A stretch of DNA of 64,000 nucleotides. Source: RH-AL1 sp964244495. Lineage in GTDB: Bacteria; Pseudomonadota; Alphaproteobacteria; Rhizobiales; Beijerinckiaceae. Shown here in pieces: positions 8,219-15,582 of the stretch (its first letter is position 1; each line of letters starts with the position of its first letter). Under the pieces are notes generated by a model. That model saw only the letters and a program-made list of their open reading frames with translations, made no database searches and was not told the origin of the DNA. Where the stretch lies: contig CAXTIU010000014.1 of NCBI GenBank assembly GCA_964244495.1, positions 1-64,000 on the forward strand. The letters run 5' to 3'. Both the position numbers and the translations under genes were made by a program.

Positions 8219-9280
8219 ATGGAAAAGGACGCATCCACCGGGTGGACACGCCGCGCGCTTCTCGGCACCGGGCTCGCCCTCGGCGCTCTGCCGGCCCGAA
8301 CGGCGTGGGCGGGCGAGAAACAATCCTTCAAGGAGAACTCCGACGTGACAGCGTCGCGCATCGACGTGCATCAGCATCTGCTGCCCCCGGAGTTCGTGGC
8401 CGCCCTCGACCGGCATGGCATGGGTGCCTGGGCGCCTTTCGCGTGGAGCGTCGAGGGTGCGCTCGCGATGATGGACAAGAACCAGGTCGCGACGGGTGTT
8501 CTTTCCCTATCGACGCCGGGTCCGCACCTCGGCGACGACGCCGAGGCGCGCATCCTGACGAAGCAGGTCAACGAGCGGCTCGCCGCACTGGTCAAGGGTC
8601 GCCCCGACCGGTTCGGGATGTTCGCCTCGGTGCCGCTGCCCGACATCGATGGTTCGTTGGAGGCGATCGCGCACGCCTACGACGGCTTGTCGACCGATGG
8701 CGTCGTCCTGCTCACGAACAACCGTGGCGTCTACGTTGGCGATCCTGCCTTTGACCCGGTGATGGCCGAACTGGACCGGCGCGGCGCGGTGGTATTCATC
8801 CACCCCGGCCCAATTCCCGGCCCGCCGGCCAAGGGCATCCATCCGACGCTGGCGGACTTCCTGCTCGATACGACGCGCGCGGCCATCAACATGGTGTCGC
8901 ACGGCATCCCTCGCCGTTACCCCAGGCTGAAGATCATCCTGGCCCACGCAGGCGGCTTCCTGCCCTATGCGGCGTACCGGATCAGCGCGCTGTCCAACGT
9001 GATCGATCCGACTGCCGATCAGGAAGCGATGCTGGCCGACCTTTCCAGTTTCTATTTCGACACGGCGATTTCGGCCAGCCCGACCGTGCTGCCGAGCCTG
9101 CTCGCCTTTGCCCATCCCGGGCACGAGCTATATGGCTCAGACTGGCCCTATTGTCCCGAAAAGACCGTCGGCTTCTTCACCGGCAACCTGGACAACTACA
9201 CGGCGCTGGATGCGAAAGGCCACGCTGCGATCAACCGTGGCAACGCCGAACGCCTGTTTCCTCGCCTGGTGAGGGCATAG
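8219..9280 (+). CDS. ACMSD-type amidohydrolase (decarboxylase/hydratase family)
   Basis: A metal-dependent hydrolase of the amidohydrolase-2 family (aminocarboxymuconate-semialdehyde decarboxylase, gamma-resorcylate decarboxylase, oxalomesaconate hydratase). All expected metal and catalytic positions are visible: HxH in DVHQHLLPP, His in FIHPGP, His in LAHAGGFLPY and Asp in YGSDWPY. The first 42 residues look like a Tat signal (WTRRALLG, hydrophobic stretch, AWA cleavage site), unusual for this family. An in-frame GTG at 8345 has a good AAGGAG nine bases upstream, whereas the ATG at 8219 has none, so a leaderless cytoplasmic form may be the main product. The gene starts five bases after copy 3. 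Confidence 0.86.
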   Translation: MEKDASTGWTRRALLGTGLALGALPARTAWAGEKQSFKENSDVTASRIDVHQHLLPPEFVAALDRHGMGAWAPFAWSVEGALAMMDKNQVATGVLSLSTPGPHLGDDAEARILTKQVNERLAALVKGRPDRFGMFASVPLPDIDGSLEAIAHAYDGLSTDGVVLLTNNRGVYVGDPAFDPVMAELDRRGAVVFIHPGPIPGPPAKGIHPTLADFLLDTTRAAINMVSHGIPRRYPRLKIILAHAGGFLPYAAYRISALSNVIDPTADQEAMLADLSSFYFDTAISASPTVLPSLLAFAHPGHELYGSDWPYCPEKTVGFFTGNLDNYTALDAKGHAAINRGNAERLFPRLVRA

Positions 9281-9746
9281 CCGACCGGCGAGGGACGTGA
9301 TCCCCGCGGTTGTGCCTCGGGTGGGCGGCGCCCTCGTAACGACTGGACGACATTGATCGGACGGCTCGACGTGCATGCCGGCCCGCGCCCGTTCAGATCG
9401 GGTTCGCGCTGGCATCGTGCGCGACGGTCCTTCTCATCGCCGGACCTCGCATCCCTACGTGGCGCCGTGCTCCGCGAACGCGAGCGATTCATCGATCGCC
9501 GCAAGCGTCGCCGTGCCCTTCCAAGTGCTGGACGAGCGACGCTTCGGCCAAGCCGCCGCGGTCGGCGAGCAGGCGCGACGATTTGATCGGGCTCAAACTC
9601 AAGCCGGCGCGGCCTGCCGGCCTTCCTGGCGGGTGGCGCGTCAAGAAGCTCGACCGCTTGCCTGGTTTTGAGCCGACGAGGTCCGCCACATCCGGTTGCC
9701 GGGACCAGGCATCGATCGTACAGGGTCGCTCGGCGTCGAGGAGGCA
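9281..9746. other. Intergenic stretch, no gene recognised
   Basis: About 465 bases between the amidohydrolase and the TetR gene. Open frames here are short and of random-looking composition on both strands. A half-site resembling the 3879 operator (CGTACAG, about 9717-9723) lies about 25 bases before the TetR start and might serve autoregulation. Nothing else can be supported. Confidence 0.5.
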
Positions 9747-10337
9747 ATGGTGCGAGCGAAAACCGAATATCGGCGACAGGCGATCATCGACGTCGCCCTG
9801 GACGTATTCCGGGAAGTGGGGTTCGAGCGGGCGAGCATGGCGCTGATCTCGCGCCGCCTGGGCGGCTCGAAGGGAACGCTCTACGGTTACTTCAAGTCCA
9901 AGGAAGAATTGTTCGAAACCGTGATGAAGGCGGCGAGCGAGGGCCCTGGCGACCAGATCATGTCGCTCCTCGAACCGAAGCTGAACGACCTTCACGATGT
10001 GCTGTCCCGGTTCGCCAGGGCCTATGTCGGCTTCATCCTGGACAAGGAGGTGATCGCGATCACCCGCACCGCTATTCACGAGGGCGCCGGCTCTTCCCTC
10101 GGGTGCCATCTCTTCGAGCAGGGTCCCGGGCGCGCCCTATCTAAGATGGAATGCTTCTTCGAAGAGCAGATTTCGCGGGGCCGTCTGCGAAAAGCCTCGG
10201 CACGCTCGGCCTCGTTGCATTTCAAGGGCCTCATCGAATCCGGCTTCCTGGAAGAGGCCTTGTATGGCGCCCCCATTGAACGAGAAGAGGCGCTTACCGA
10301 CGCGGTCGACGTGTTTCTACGGGCATACGCCGTGTGA
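9747..10337 (+). CDS. TetR-family transcriptional regulator
   Basis: A TetR/AcrR-type repressor of about 196 residues. The N-terminal DNA-binding domain is clear (RRQAIIDVALDVF, then the recognition helix in GGSKGTLYGYFKSKEEL), followed by a C-terminal ligand domain of the TetR_C type. ATG 9747 is taken as start because the DNA-binding domain begins here and GAGGAGG lies just before it, although closely spaced; the frame opens at 9696. It ends the plus-strand cluster and is convergent with the FAD synthetase gene. The palindrome at 3879 is the obvious candidate operator. Confidence 0.88.
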   Translation: MVRAKTEYRRQAIIDVALDVFREVGFERASMALISRRLGGSKGTLYGYFKSKEELFETVMKAASEGPGDQIMSLLEPKLNDLHDVLSRFARAYVGFILDKEVIAITRTAIHEGAGSSLGCHLFEQGPGRALSKMECFFEEQISRGRLRKASARSASLHFKGLIESGFLEEALYGAPIEREEALTDAVDVFLRAYAV

Positions 10338-10383
10338 TCACGCCGATTTCAACTTCACGCCGAAGGCTCGACCCCGTTCATCG

Positions 10384-11376
10384 TCACGAAGCGCTCGCCA
10401 TTTCCTGCTCCAACGACGTCACGATGCGTTGCGCGTCCAGCCGGTCGCGCATGATGAGGTGACGAAGCGCGGCCTTGTCGTAGATTTCGTTGGCATCGTG
10501 GAGATGCGCCATGATCTCCACAGACGCCGGCTTGCCCAGGTCATCTTCCTGGACATCGATCAGGAACAATTCCAGCAGCTGTCCTGGCCCGCTGTCTTCC
10601 GCCGGGCCAAGATAGGCGGAGCCGCCGAGGACGCGGCCTTCCGGTAGCTCGGCGCGGACGGCGTAGACGCCCCGACGGGGCCGGACATAGTCGTCAAACC
10701 TGATGCTCGCGTCGAGCAGCGGCAGGCCGGGGTCCATTCGTAGGCCGGGTCTAACCTCGCCGGTGATCACGTAGGGACGCGTCAGCAGCCGGGTCGCGGT
10801 CGCGCAATCGCCTGCCCGGAGCGCATTGCGGATGCGGGTCGAGGACACGACCTCGTCCTCGACCATCACCGGCCCGACCCGTCTGCATGCGACGCCGCGA
10901 CGCGTGGCGAGTTCCGTCAAGAGATCGACGTTCCCGGCGCGCCCGCGTCCGAACGCGTAGTTCTCCCCGGTCACGATCCCACCGATCCCGCCGAGCCATA
11001 CGTTGACGAAGTCTTCCGGCGTGACGTCCGCGAGCGTCCGGCTGAACTCGAACACCATCATCGCGTCGACGCCCGCCACACTGAACAGCTGCTCGCGCTG
11101 GACGAGGGAGGTTAGTCGGAACGGCGGAGCGTCGGGCCTGAACAGCCGGACCGGATGCGGATCGAAGGTGGCGACGACGACGGGAACGCCCCTGCCGCGG
11201 GCCAACTCAGCCGCCTCCGCAACGACGGCTTGGTGACCGATATGAAATCCATCAAAATTGCCCAGTGCGACCACGGCGCCGTGCAGGTGGTCGGGCAGCG
11301 GACGGCCACCGAAGACCCGGGCGCAGCGATGGGCGGCAGCGGGTGCCAAACTGCACCCCCGGCCGTCCGCAGGCAT
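10384..11376 (-). CDS. RibF-type FAD synthetase with degenerate riboflavin kinase domain
   Basis: A paralogue of the bifunctional riboflavin kinase/FAD synthetase. The adenylyltransferase half is intact: GNFDGFHIGH, TFDPHP, the GENYAFGRGR loop and SSTRIR. The kinase half keeps its length and a core Glu (LLELFLID), but the PTAN motif that binds Mg-ATP reads PLLD here, so it may only convert FMN to FAD. It lies downstream of monooxygenase copy 4 in the same operon, with a gap of roughly 50-170 bases depending on the start. Supplying FAD to the island's flavoenzymes is the inferred role; the housekeeping ribF must lie elsewhere. No candidate start has a clear ribosome site; the frame is open to a TTG at 11496. 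Confidence 0.82.
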   Translation of the reverse strand: MPADGRGCSLAPAAAHRCARVFGGRPLPDHLHGAVVALGNFDGFHIGHQAVVAEAAELARGRGVPVVVATFDPHPVRLFRPDAPPFRLTSLVQREQLFSVAGVDAMMVFEFSRTLADVTPEDFVNVWLGGIGGIVTGENYAFGRGRAGNVDLLTELATRRGVACRRVGPVMVEDEVVSSTRIRNALRAGDCATATRLLTRPYVITGEVRPGLRMDPGLPLLDASIRFDDYVRPRRGVYAVRAELPEGRVLGGSAYLGPAEDSGPGQLLELFLIDVQEDDLGKPASVEIMAHLHDANEIYDKAALRHLIMRDRLDAQRIVTSLEQEMASAS

Positions 11377-11546
11377 GGGACGCGAGCCGCTTAGCCTGCG
11401 CGTCGCACCATTCTCGACTCGTTCGCCGGTCCGCGCGGCGTCCAGACGAGCTGACGCCGGCAGCCTGCTCCCGATCGGTTGGTTGAGCTGCTGCAAGGGG
11501 AAGCGCCCTTTTCAGGTCGATTGTAAATACGCCGTCCCCGAAGCCG

Positions 11547-12782
11547 CTACGCCGCCTTCTCCAGCGCCGAGAAGTGCCCAAACAGCGGTCGTCCGGCGAG
11601 CGCACGGCCGTAGTTTTCGGCGCAGGTCTCATAATTGAAATGCGCGTGCACGGTCGCGACGCGGGCGTCACGCGCATAGCGCTGCATGGGGTTGGTTTCC
11701 AGGATGGTTCCGGCACCGCTGGCGCGGTGAAGCGTTTCGATCGCCTCGCAGCATCCGCGCACCGACAACGCGACGTCGAACTTGAGCTTGGTTTGGAACA
11801 GGTCGTCGGACGGTATGCCTGCGGCGGCCCTGCGGTCCAGCTCCATGCAGTCCGCCGAGAGCAGACGCTCGGCAGCGTCGATCCGCGCCGCCGCGTCCGC
11901 GAGCTGGAGGTGCGCCACCGGCGCGGTCGCCTGCACCTTGTAATCGGTGCCCACGATCCCTCGCTTGTCCAGCCGCTCGAGGAAGTAGGCAAGCGCCCCC
12001 TTGGCCATACCGAGCGGCGTCGACCCGGACAGGATGGTCGTGTAGTCGAGGAAGTTGTTGCGGAAGAGCACCTGGTCGGCTGGCGGGGTAGAGCCCCAGC
12101 GGCCGGCGCTGGCGTCCTTGATGCGCATCACCCGATGGTCGGGGACGAACAGCTCCTCCGAGAGCTGGACGGTGTTGCTGCCGCTCGCTTTCATCCCGCT
12201 GACCGCCCAGTCGTCGAGGATGGTCAGGTCGGACGTGCGCACGATTGGAAGCAGCATCTCCGGCTCGCCGGGGCCATCGCTCATTGAGCCCAGGATGCTC
12301 CACGCGGTATGGCGACAGCCGCTGCAGAACGGCCAGCGGCCACTGAGCATATAGCCGCCATCGACGCGGCGCGCCCGGCCAGGGCCGTTGGGTGAAAGAA
12401 CGCCCGAGATGAGCGGACCCATCCACTTCATCCCGTAGACCTCGTCCTGCGCCTGCTTGGGGAACATCGCGATCCAACGGCCATGGGTCGTGGTCACCCA
12501 GCTGACCCAGCCCGTCGATCCGGCAATGGCGCCGATCGGGCTGAAGACCCGACGCTGGTCCTCGGTGGACAGGCCGAAGCCACCGTATTCCCTCGGCACG
12601 CTGATGCGGAAGACGCCGATCCCATCAAGCGTCCTCACCGTCTCGTCGCTGAGCCGGCCCGCCTTCTCTTCGGCAAGGGCATTCGCCTGAAGCGCGGGGA
12701 GCGCCGCGACGATCCGCTCGACCATCTCGTCGACGGTTGTCTCATGAGAGACCCGAGGATCAATCCGCAAAACCGAAGCCAT
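11547..12782 (-). CDS. Flavin-dependent monooxygenase, acyl-CoA dehydrogenase fold (copy 4)
   Basis: The fourth paralogue, 411 residues, on the opposite strand from the other three. It has GMKASGSNT in the middle domain and the sequence ARDARVATVH near the end, keeping the conserved His. ATG 12782 has AGGAG seven bases upstream; an ATG at 12863 is less likely because it lies above the promoter. It is the first gene after a promoter/palindrome at 12812-12844 and is followed by the FAD synthetase gene. No reductase gene accompanies it, so it probably borrows the one at 5199. Confidence 0.85.
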   Translation of the reverse strand: MASVLRIDPRVSHETTVDEMVERIVAALPALQANALAEEKAGRLSDETVRTLDGIGVFRISVPREYGGFGLSTEDQRRVFSPIGAIAGSTGWVSWVTTTHGRWIAMFPKQAQDEVYGMKWMGPLISGVLSPNGPGRARRVDGGYMLSGRWPFCSGCRHTAWSILGSMSDGPGEPEMLLPIVRTSDLTILDDWAVSGMKASGSNTVQLSEELFVPDHRVMRIKDASAGRWGSTPPADQVLFRNNFLDYTTILSGSTPLGMAKGALAYFLERLDKRGIVGTDYKVQATAPVAHLQLADAAARIDAAERLLSADCMELDRRAAAGIPSDDLFQTKLKFDVALSVRGCCEAIETLHRASGAGTILETNPMQRYARDARVATVHAHFNYETCAENYGRALAGRPLFGHFSALEKAA

Positions 12783-12811
12783 GGCCGCTCTCCTGTCGCT
12801 TCCCCCCACGC

Positions 12812-12844
12812 AATCTAGCAGCCGCCGCGAAAGTGTCAACACTT
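12812..12844 (-). promoter_or_regulatory. Predicted promoter overlapped by a palindrome
   Basis: Reading the minus strand, TTGACA (12839-12834), a 16-base spacer and TAGATT (12817-12812) form a good sigma-70 promoter 29 bases before monooxygenase copy 4. A palindrome, AAGTGT-TG-ACACTT (12844-12831), overlaps the -35 box. A GntR regulator is encoded next door, so this is a likely repressor site. Confidence 0.6.
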
Positions 12845-12901
12845 CTGCACGTGGGGGCTCCATTCGCCTTGGTGTGGAGCCGCGTCGTCGCGACGTGATG
12901 G

Positions 12902-13648
12902 TCAGGGCTGAAGGTCCGGCGTGAGGGCGGCGATGTAGCTCCGCAGTCGCGCCGCGTCGTAAGATGGCGCGCTTCCCGCGAGGATTCGCAGCGACAACTG
13001 GCCGAAGAACGCCGAATAGCGCGCGGCCGCCAACGCGCCGTCGCGTTCACGCGCGGCGGCGACGACTTGACCGAACTCGGGACCTCCGGCGTAGACACGG
13101 GGGAACCGATCGAGAAGATTGGCGCGGTAACGCTGGGCGTTGTCGATCAGCCCGTCCAACAGCGAGACGACACGGTCGCCGCTGTGCTTGGTCAGGGTCA
13201 GGACGAAGCGGCGGTAGGCTGCTTCCCACTCCTCCTTGTTGCTGTCGACCGCGCGTTCCATCTCGTTTCGATGCCGGTCGATGAGGTCGACGTCCTCATC
13301 AACAAGGAACGGAACGCTCGCCCGGATCGCGAGCGACACGTTGGCCAGATGAAGGCTCAGCATCGCCTCCAGGTCGGCGGTCTCGAACGGGGCGACGTTG
13401 AACCGGCGATTGGCATAGCCAACGACCAGCTGGTCCTGTTGCAGGCGTTGCATCGCCTCGCGGACGGGTCCCCTGCTCGTGCCGTGCGAGCGGGCGATCG
13501 TCAGCTGCGACAGCAGGGTCCCAGGCGCGAGGCGGCCGCCCAGGATGTCGGCGCGGAGCTGGTCATAGATGAGCGAGACAGTATTGCCCTGACGTTTGAC
13601 GGTCGTCGTGGCACGCTCAGGCACGTCGTCTCCGGGTCGGCACGCCAT
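12902..13648 (-). CDS. GntR-family (FadR/FCD type) transcriptional regulator
   Basis: A 248-residue GntR regulator. The winged helix domain occupies about residues 20-90 (YDQLRADILGGRLAPG, then SRGPVREAMQRLQ), followed by an all-helical FCD-type effector domain. It sits between an amidohydrolase gene (89 bases upstream) and monooxygenase copy 4 (119 bases downstream), all on the minus strand, so it probably regulates its own island operon in response to a pathway acid. The palindrome at 12831-12844 is the candidate target. Confidence 0.88.
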   Translation of the reverse strand: MACRPGDDVPERATTTVKRQGNTVSLIYDQLRADILGGRLAPGTLLSQLTIARSHGTSRGPVREAMQRLQQDQLVVGYANRRFNVAPFETADLEAMLSLHLANVSLAIRASVPFLVDEDVDLIDRHRNEMERAVDSNKEEWEAAYRRFVLTLTKHSGDRVVSLLDGLIDNAQRYRANLLDRFPRVYAGGPEFGQVVAAARERDGALAAARYSAFFGQLSLRILAGSAPSYDAARLRSYIAALTPDLQP

Positions 13649-13737
13649 CCGGCGTCAAGCCTGTTTACGCACGGCCCATGCGGGGATCAAGCGGCCGCGC
13701 CACGGGCTTGCTTCTGCGGCGGCCGACAGCGGAGCCG

Positions 13738-14694
13738 TCAAGCGGCGTCGTCGCCGCCGAGGACGGCAGGCCCGAACAGCCGGGCGGGATTATCGCACAG
13801 GATCTGCCGGCATTCCTCGTCCGAAAGGCCGCCATCGCGCATGAACTTGAACGTCACCGCCGGCGCCAAGGCCGGTGCGTCGCTACCGAACAGCAGTCGA
13901 TCGACCCCGAACGCCCGCCGCGCCGCGGCGATCGCGGCGGGGTCAGGCAGCAGGTTGGTGTCATAGCTGAACCGTCGCAGCGAGCCTGCCAAGTCGTCCT
14001 CCGCGAGGATGGATCGGCCCTTGAAGCGCGCACCCAGCCAAGCCGCCCGCGAGAGGAGAAACGGAAGCGCACCCCCGAGCAGGCCGATGATCACTCGAAG
14101 CCGCCTGTGGACACGACAGATCGCGACCATCTGGAGCGCGGCAGTCGCGAGTTCGGCCGCGCTGCCGATCGTGACCGCGATGCCGGGGTCGTCCATTCCC
14201 GCCAAGCCGGGCTCGGAGCCGCAAAGGATGCCGCCGGGATGGACATAGAGAACCGCGTCTCGCCGGTCGAGCTCGGCCCATAGATCGGCGAAGGCAGGAT
14301 CGCCGAGCGACCGCCCGAGCGCCGAGCAACCGACATGGATGCCGGGAAAGCCGAGCACGTCGAGGCACCGCAACGCTTCGGCGGTCGCGGCCTCGCCGTA
14401 CGGCAGGGGCACGCTGCCGAATGCGGCGAAGCGCCCTTTATAGCGCTGCACCACATCGCGGTACGCGTCGTTGACGAGGGCGGCCGCTGCGCGCGCGCGC
14501 GCCGCATCGCGCAGGTAAGGGCTGTTCGGGCCGGTGCTCAGGATCTGGAGCGAGAGGCCCGCCGCGTCCTGTCCATCGACCATGGCGCGCAGCGTCGCCT
14601 CGTCGTGCGCAGCCCCGAACGTCGGGCCGCCTCCTTCCTCCAACAGCTTCATGTACTCCGCTGGAAGATGGTGGGCGTGGACATCCACACGCAT
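13738..14694 (-). CDS. ACMSD-type amidohydrolase with altered active site
   Basis: A 318-residue amidohydrolase-2 family protein, cytoplasmic (no leader). The HxH metal pair (VDVHAHHLP), the third His (LYVHPGG) and the Asp (LFGSDAPA) are present. The histidine that acts as acid/base in ACMSD (His in the HAGG or HGGG motif) is missing: the segment reads GLLGGALPF. Either this copy catalyses a different reaction, uses another residue, or is inactive. It heads the minus-strand operon amidohydrolase, GntR, monooxygenase, FAD synthetase. About 180 AT-richer bases upstream probably hold its promoter. Confidence 0.84.
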   Translation of the reverse strand: MRVDVHAHHLPAEYMKLLEEGGGPTFGAAHDEATLRAMVDGQDAAGLSLQILSTGPNSPYLRDAARARAAAALVNDAYRDVVQRYKGRFAAFGSVPLPYGEAATAEALRCLDVLGFPGIHVGCSALGRSLGDPAFADLWAELDRRDAVLYVHPGGILCGSEPGLAGMDDPGIAVTIGSAAELATAALQMVAICRVHRRLRVIIGLLGGALPFLLSRAAWLGARFKGRSILAEDDLAGSLRRFSYDTNLLPDPAAIAAARRAFGVDRLLFGSDAPALAPAVTFKFMRDGGLSDEECRQILCDNPARLFGPAVLGGDDAA

Positions 14695-14952
14695 GATCGC
14701 CTCCCGATCGCCTCACGCAGGCCAATTCCGCCTCCATACCGCCGTGCGGAACGACCCGGCCCCGAATGCGGAGCTTTCATCTCGGCTGGCACAACAATTA
14801 CGAAAAGATCTTTGATACACAAGAATATTCATTCGATGAGTAGTTTGAGGTTATCTGAACCTGACCTGATACCAACGGCCATCAGCTCTGGCTCGCGAGG
14901 GCTTCCGGTCCGGCGGCTGATCTGATTTCATGGTGTCGGGAGGATGGGTACG

Positions 14953-15261
14953 CTAGCAGTAGCGGTGAGCCTGCGGATGGACTTCTCGGCGGTTGACGTT
15001 CGGCGGCTGGCGGCCGCCACCATTCCAACCGTTCTGCTGGCGGGGATCGGAGAACCAATCCACGAAGTGCTCATAATCGGAGCAGGCTGAGACCGTCCCG
15101 CGCTCGTCGACCATAACCACGGTGTAACCGCGTTGGCACGCCTCATTGAGCTGGCGTTCCCGGAAAACCTTCCTTGCCAGGGTCTGCGCTTCGTCGCTTA
15201 TGATCGTCTTGTAGGCTGGCACAATACCAGCGGCCTTCAGGTTTGACCGATACGCGCCCAC
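14953..15261 (-). CDS. Hypothetical small ORF inside the deleted IS element
   Basis: A 102-residue frame with a GTG start, lying between the inverted repeats of the 513-bp element and overlapping the transposase tail in another frame. The middle part (about residues 20-70) has a balanced, protein-like composition; the C-terminus is Gly/Asn/His rich. No family is recognised and no ribosome site is visible. It may be a passenger gene or chance. Confidence 0.2.
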   Translation of the reverse strand: MGAYRSNLKAAGIVPAYKTIISDEAQTLARKVFRERQLNEACQRGYTVVMVDERGTVSACSDYEHFVDWFSDPRQQNGWNGGGRQPPNVNRREVHPQAHRYC

Positions 15262-15331
15262 GCCCGCATGCCGATGGACGTGATGGTTTGGGGCTGAACG
15301 ATAAGCTTGTTCCAGGCCTCGCAGGCCGCGT
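15237..15331 (-). pseudogene. IS630-type transposase C-terminal fragment
   Basis: On the minus strand a short frame beginning at the inner edge of the right inverted repeat reads ACEAWNKLI, QTITSIGMR and ends IGQT-stop. This is the typical C-terminal tail of IS630-family transposases. The rest of the gene has been deleted; the frame is closed by a stop inside the inverted repeat. Confidence 0.6.
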
Positions 15332-15582
15332 CAGATCAGCTGACGGACCGGAAGCCCTCGCGAGCCAGAGCTGATGGCCATTGATATGAGCACCTCGAAG
15401 AAGACCTCCTTGGTGATCGAGTTGGTCACGGAATGGTCAAGTTCGAACGCCAGAGCTGGACCTGCATCACGAATAATCCGGGCCGCCCGATGTGACGCAA
15501 TGCGTTTCGCGTCTTCGCCTCAACCCAGCACTGGACCGGCTACAACAAAGACGGCCTCAGTTGCGTAAACAATCCTGTTCTA

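Larger units (their letters stand above)
14872..15384. mobile_element. Internally deleted IS630-type element (MITE-like), 513 bp
   Basis: Two 54-base terminal inverted repeats, 14872-14925 and 15331-15384, match at 50 positions and are each flanked by the dinucleotide TA, the target duplicated by IS630/Tc1-mariner elements. The interior keeps only the end of a transposase gene. It is therefore a non-autonomous deletion derivative that could move only with a transposase supplied from elsewhere. Confidence 0.7.
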
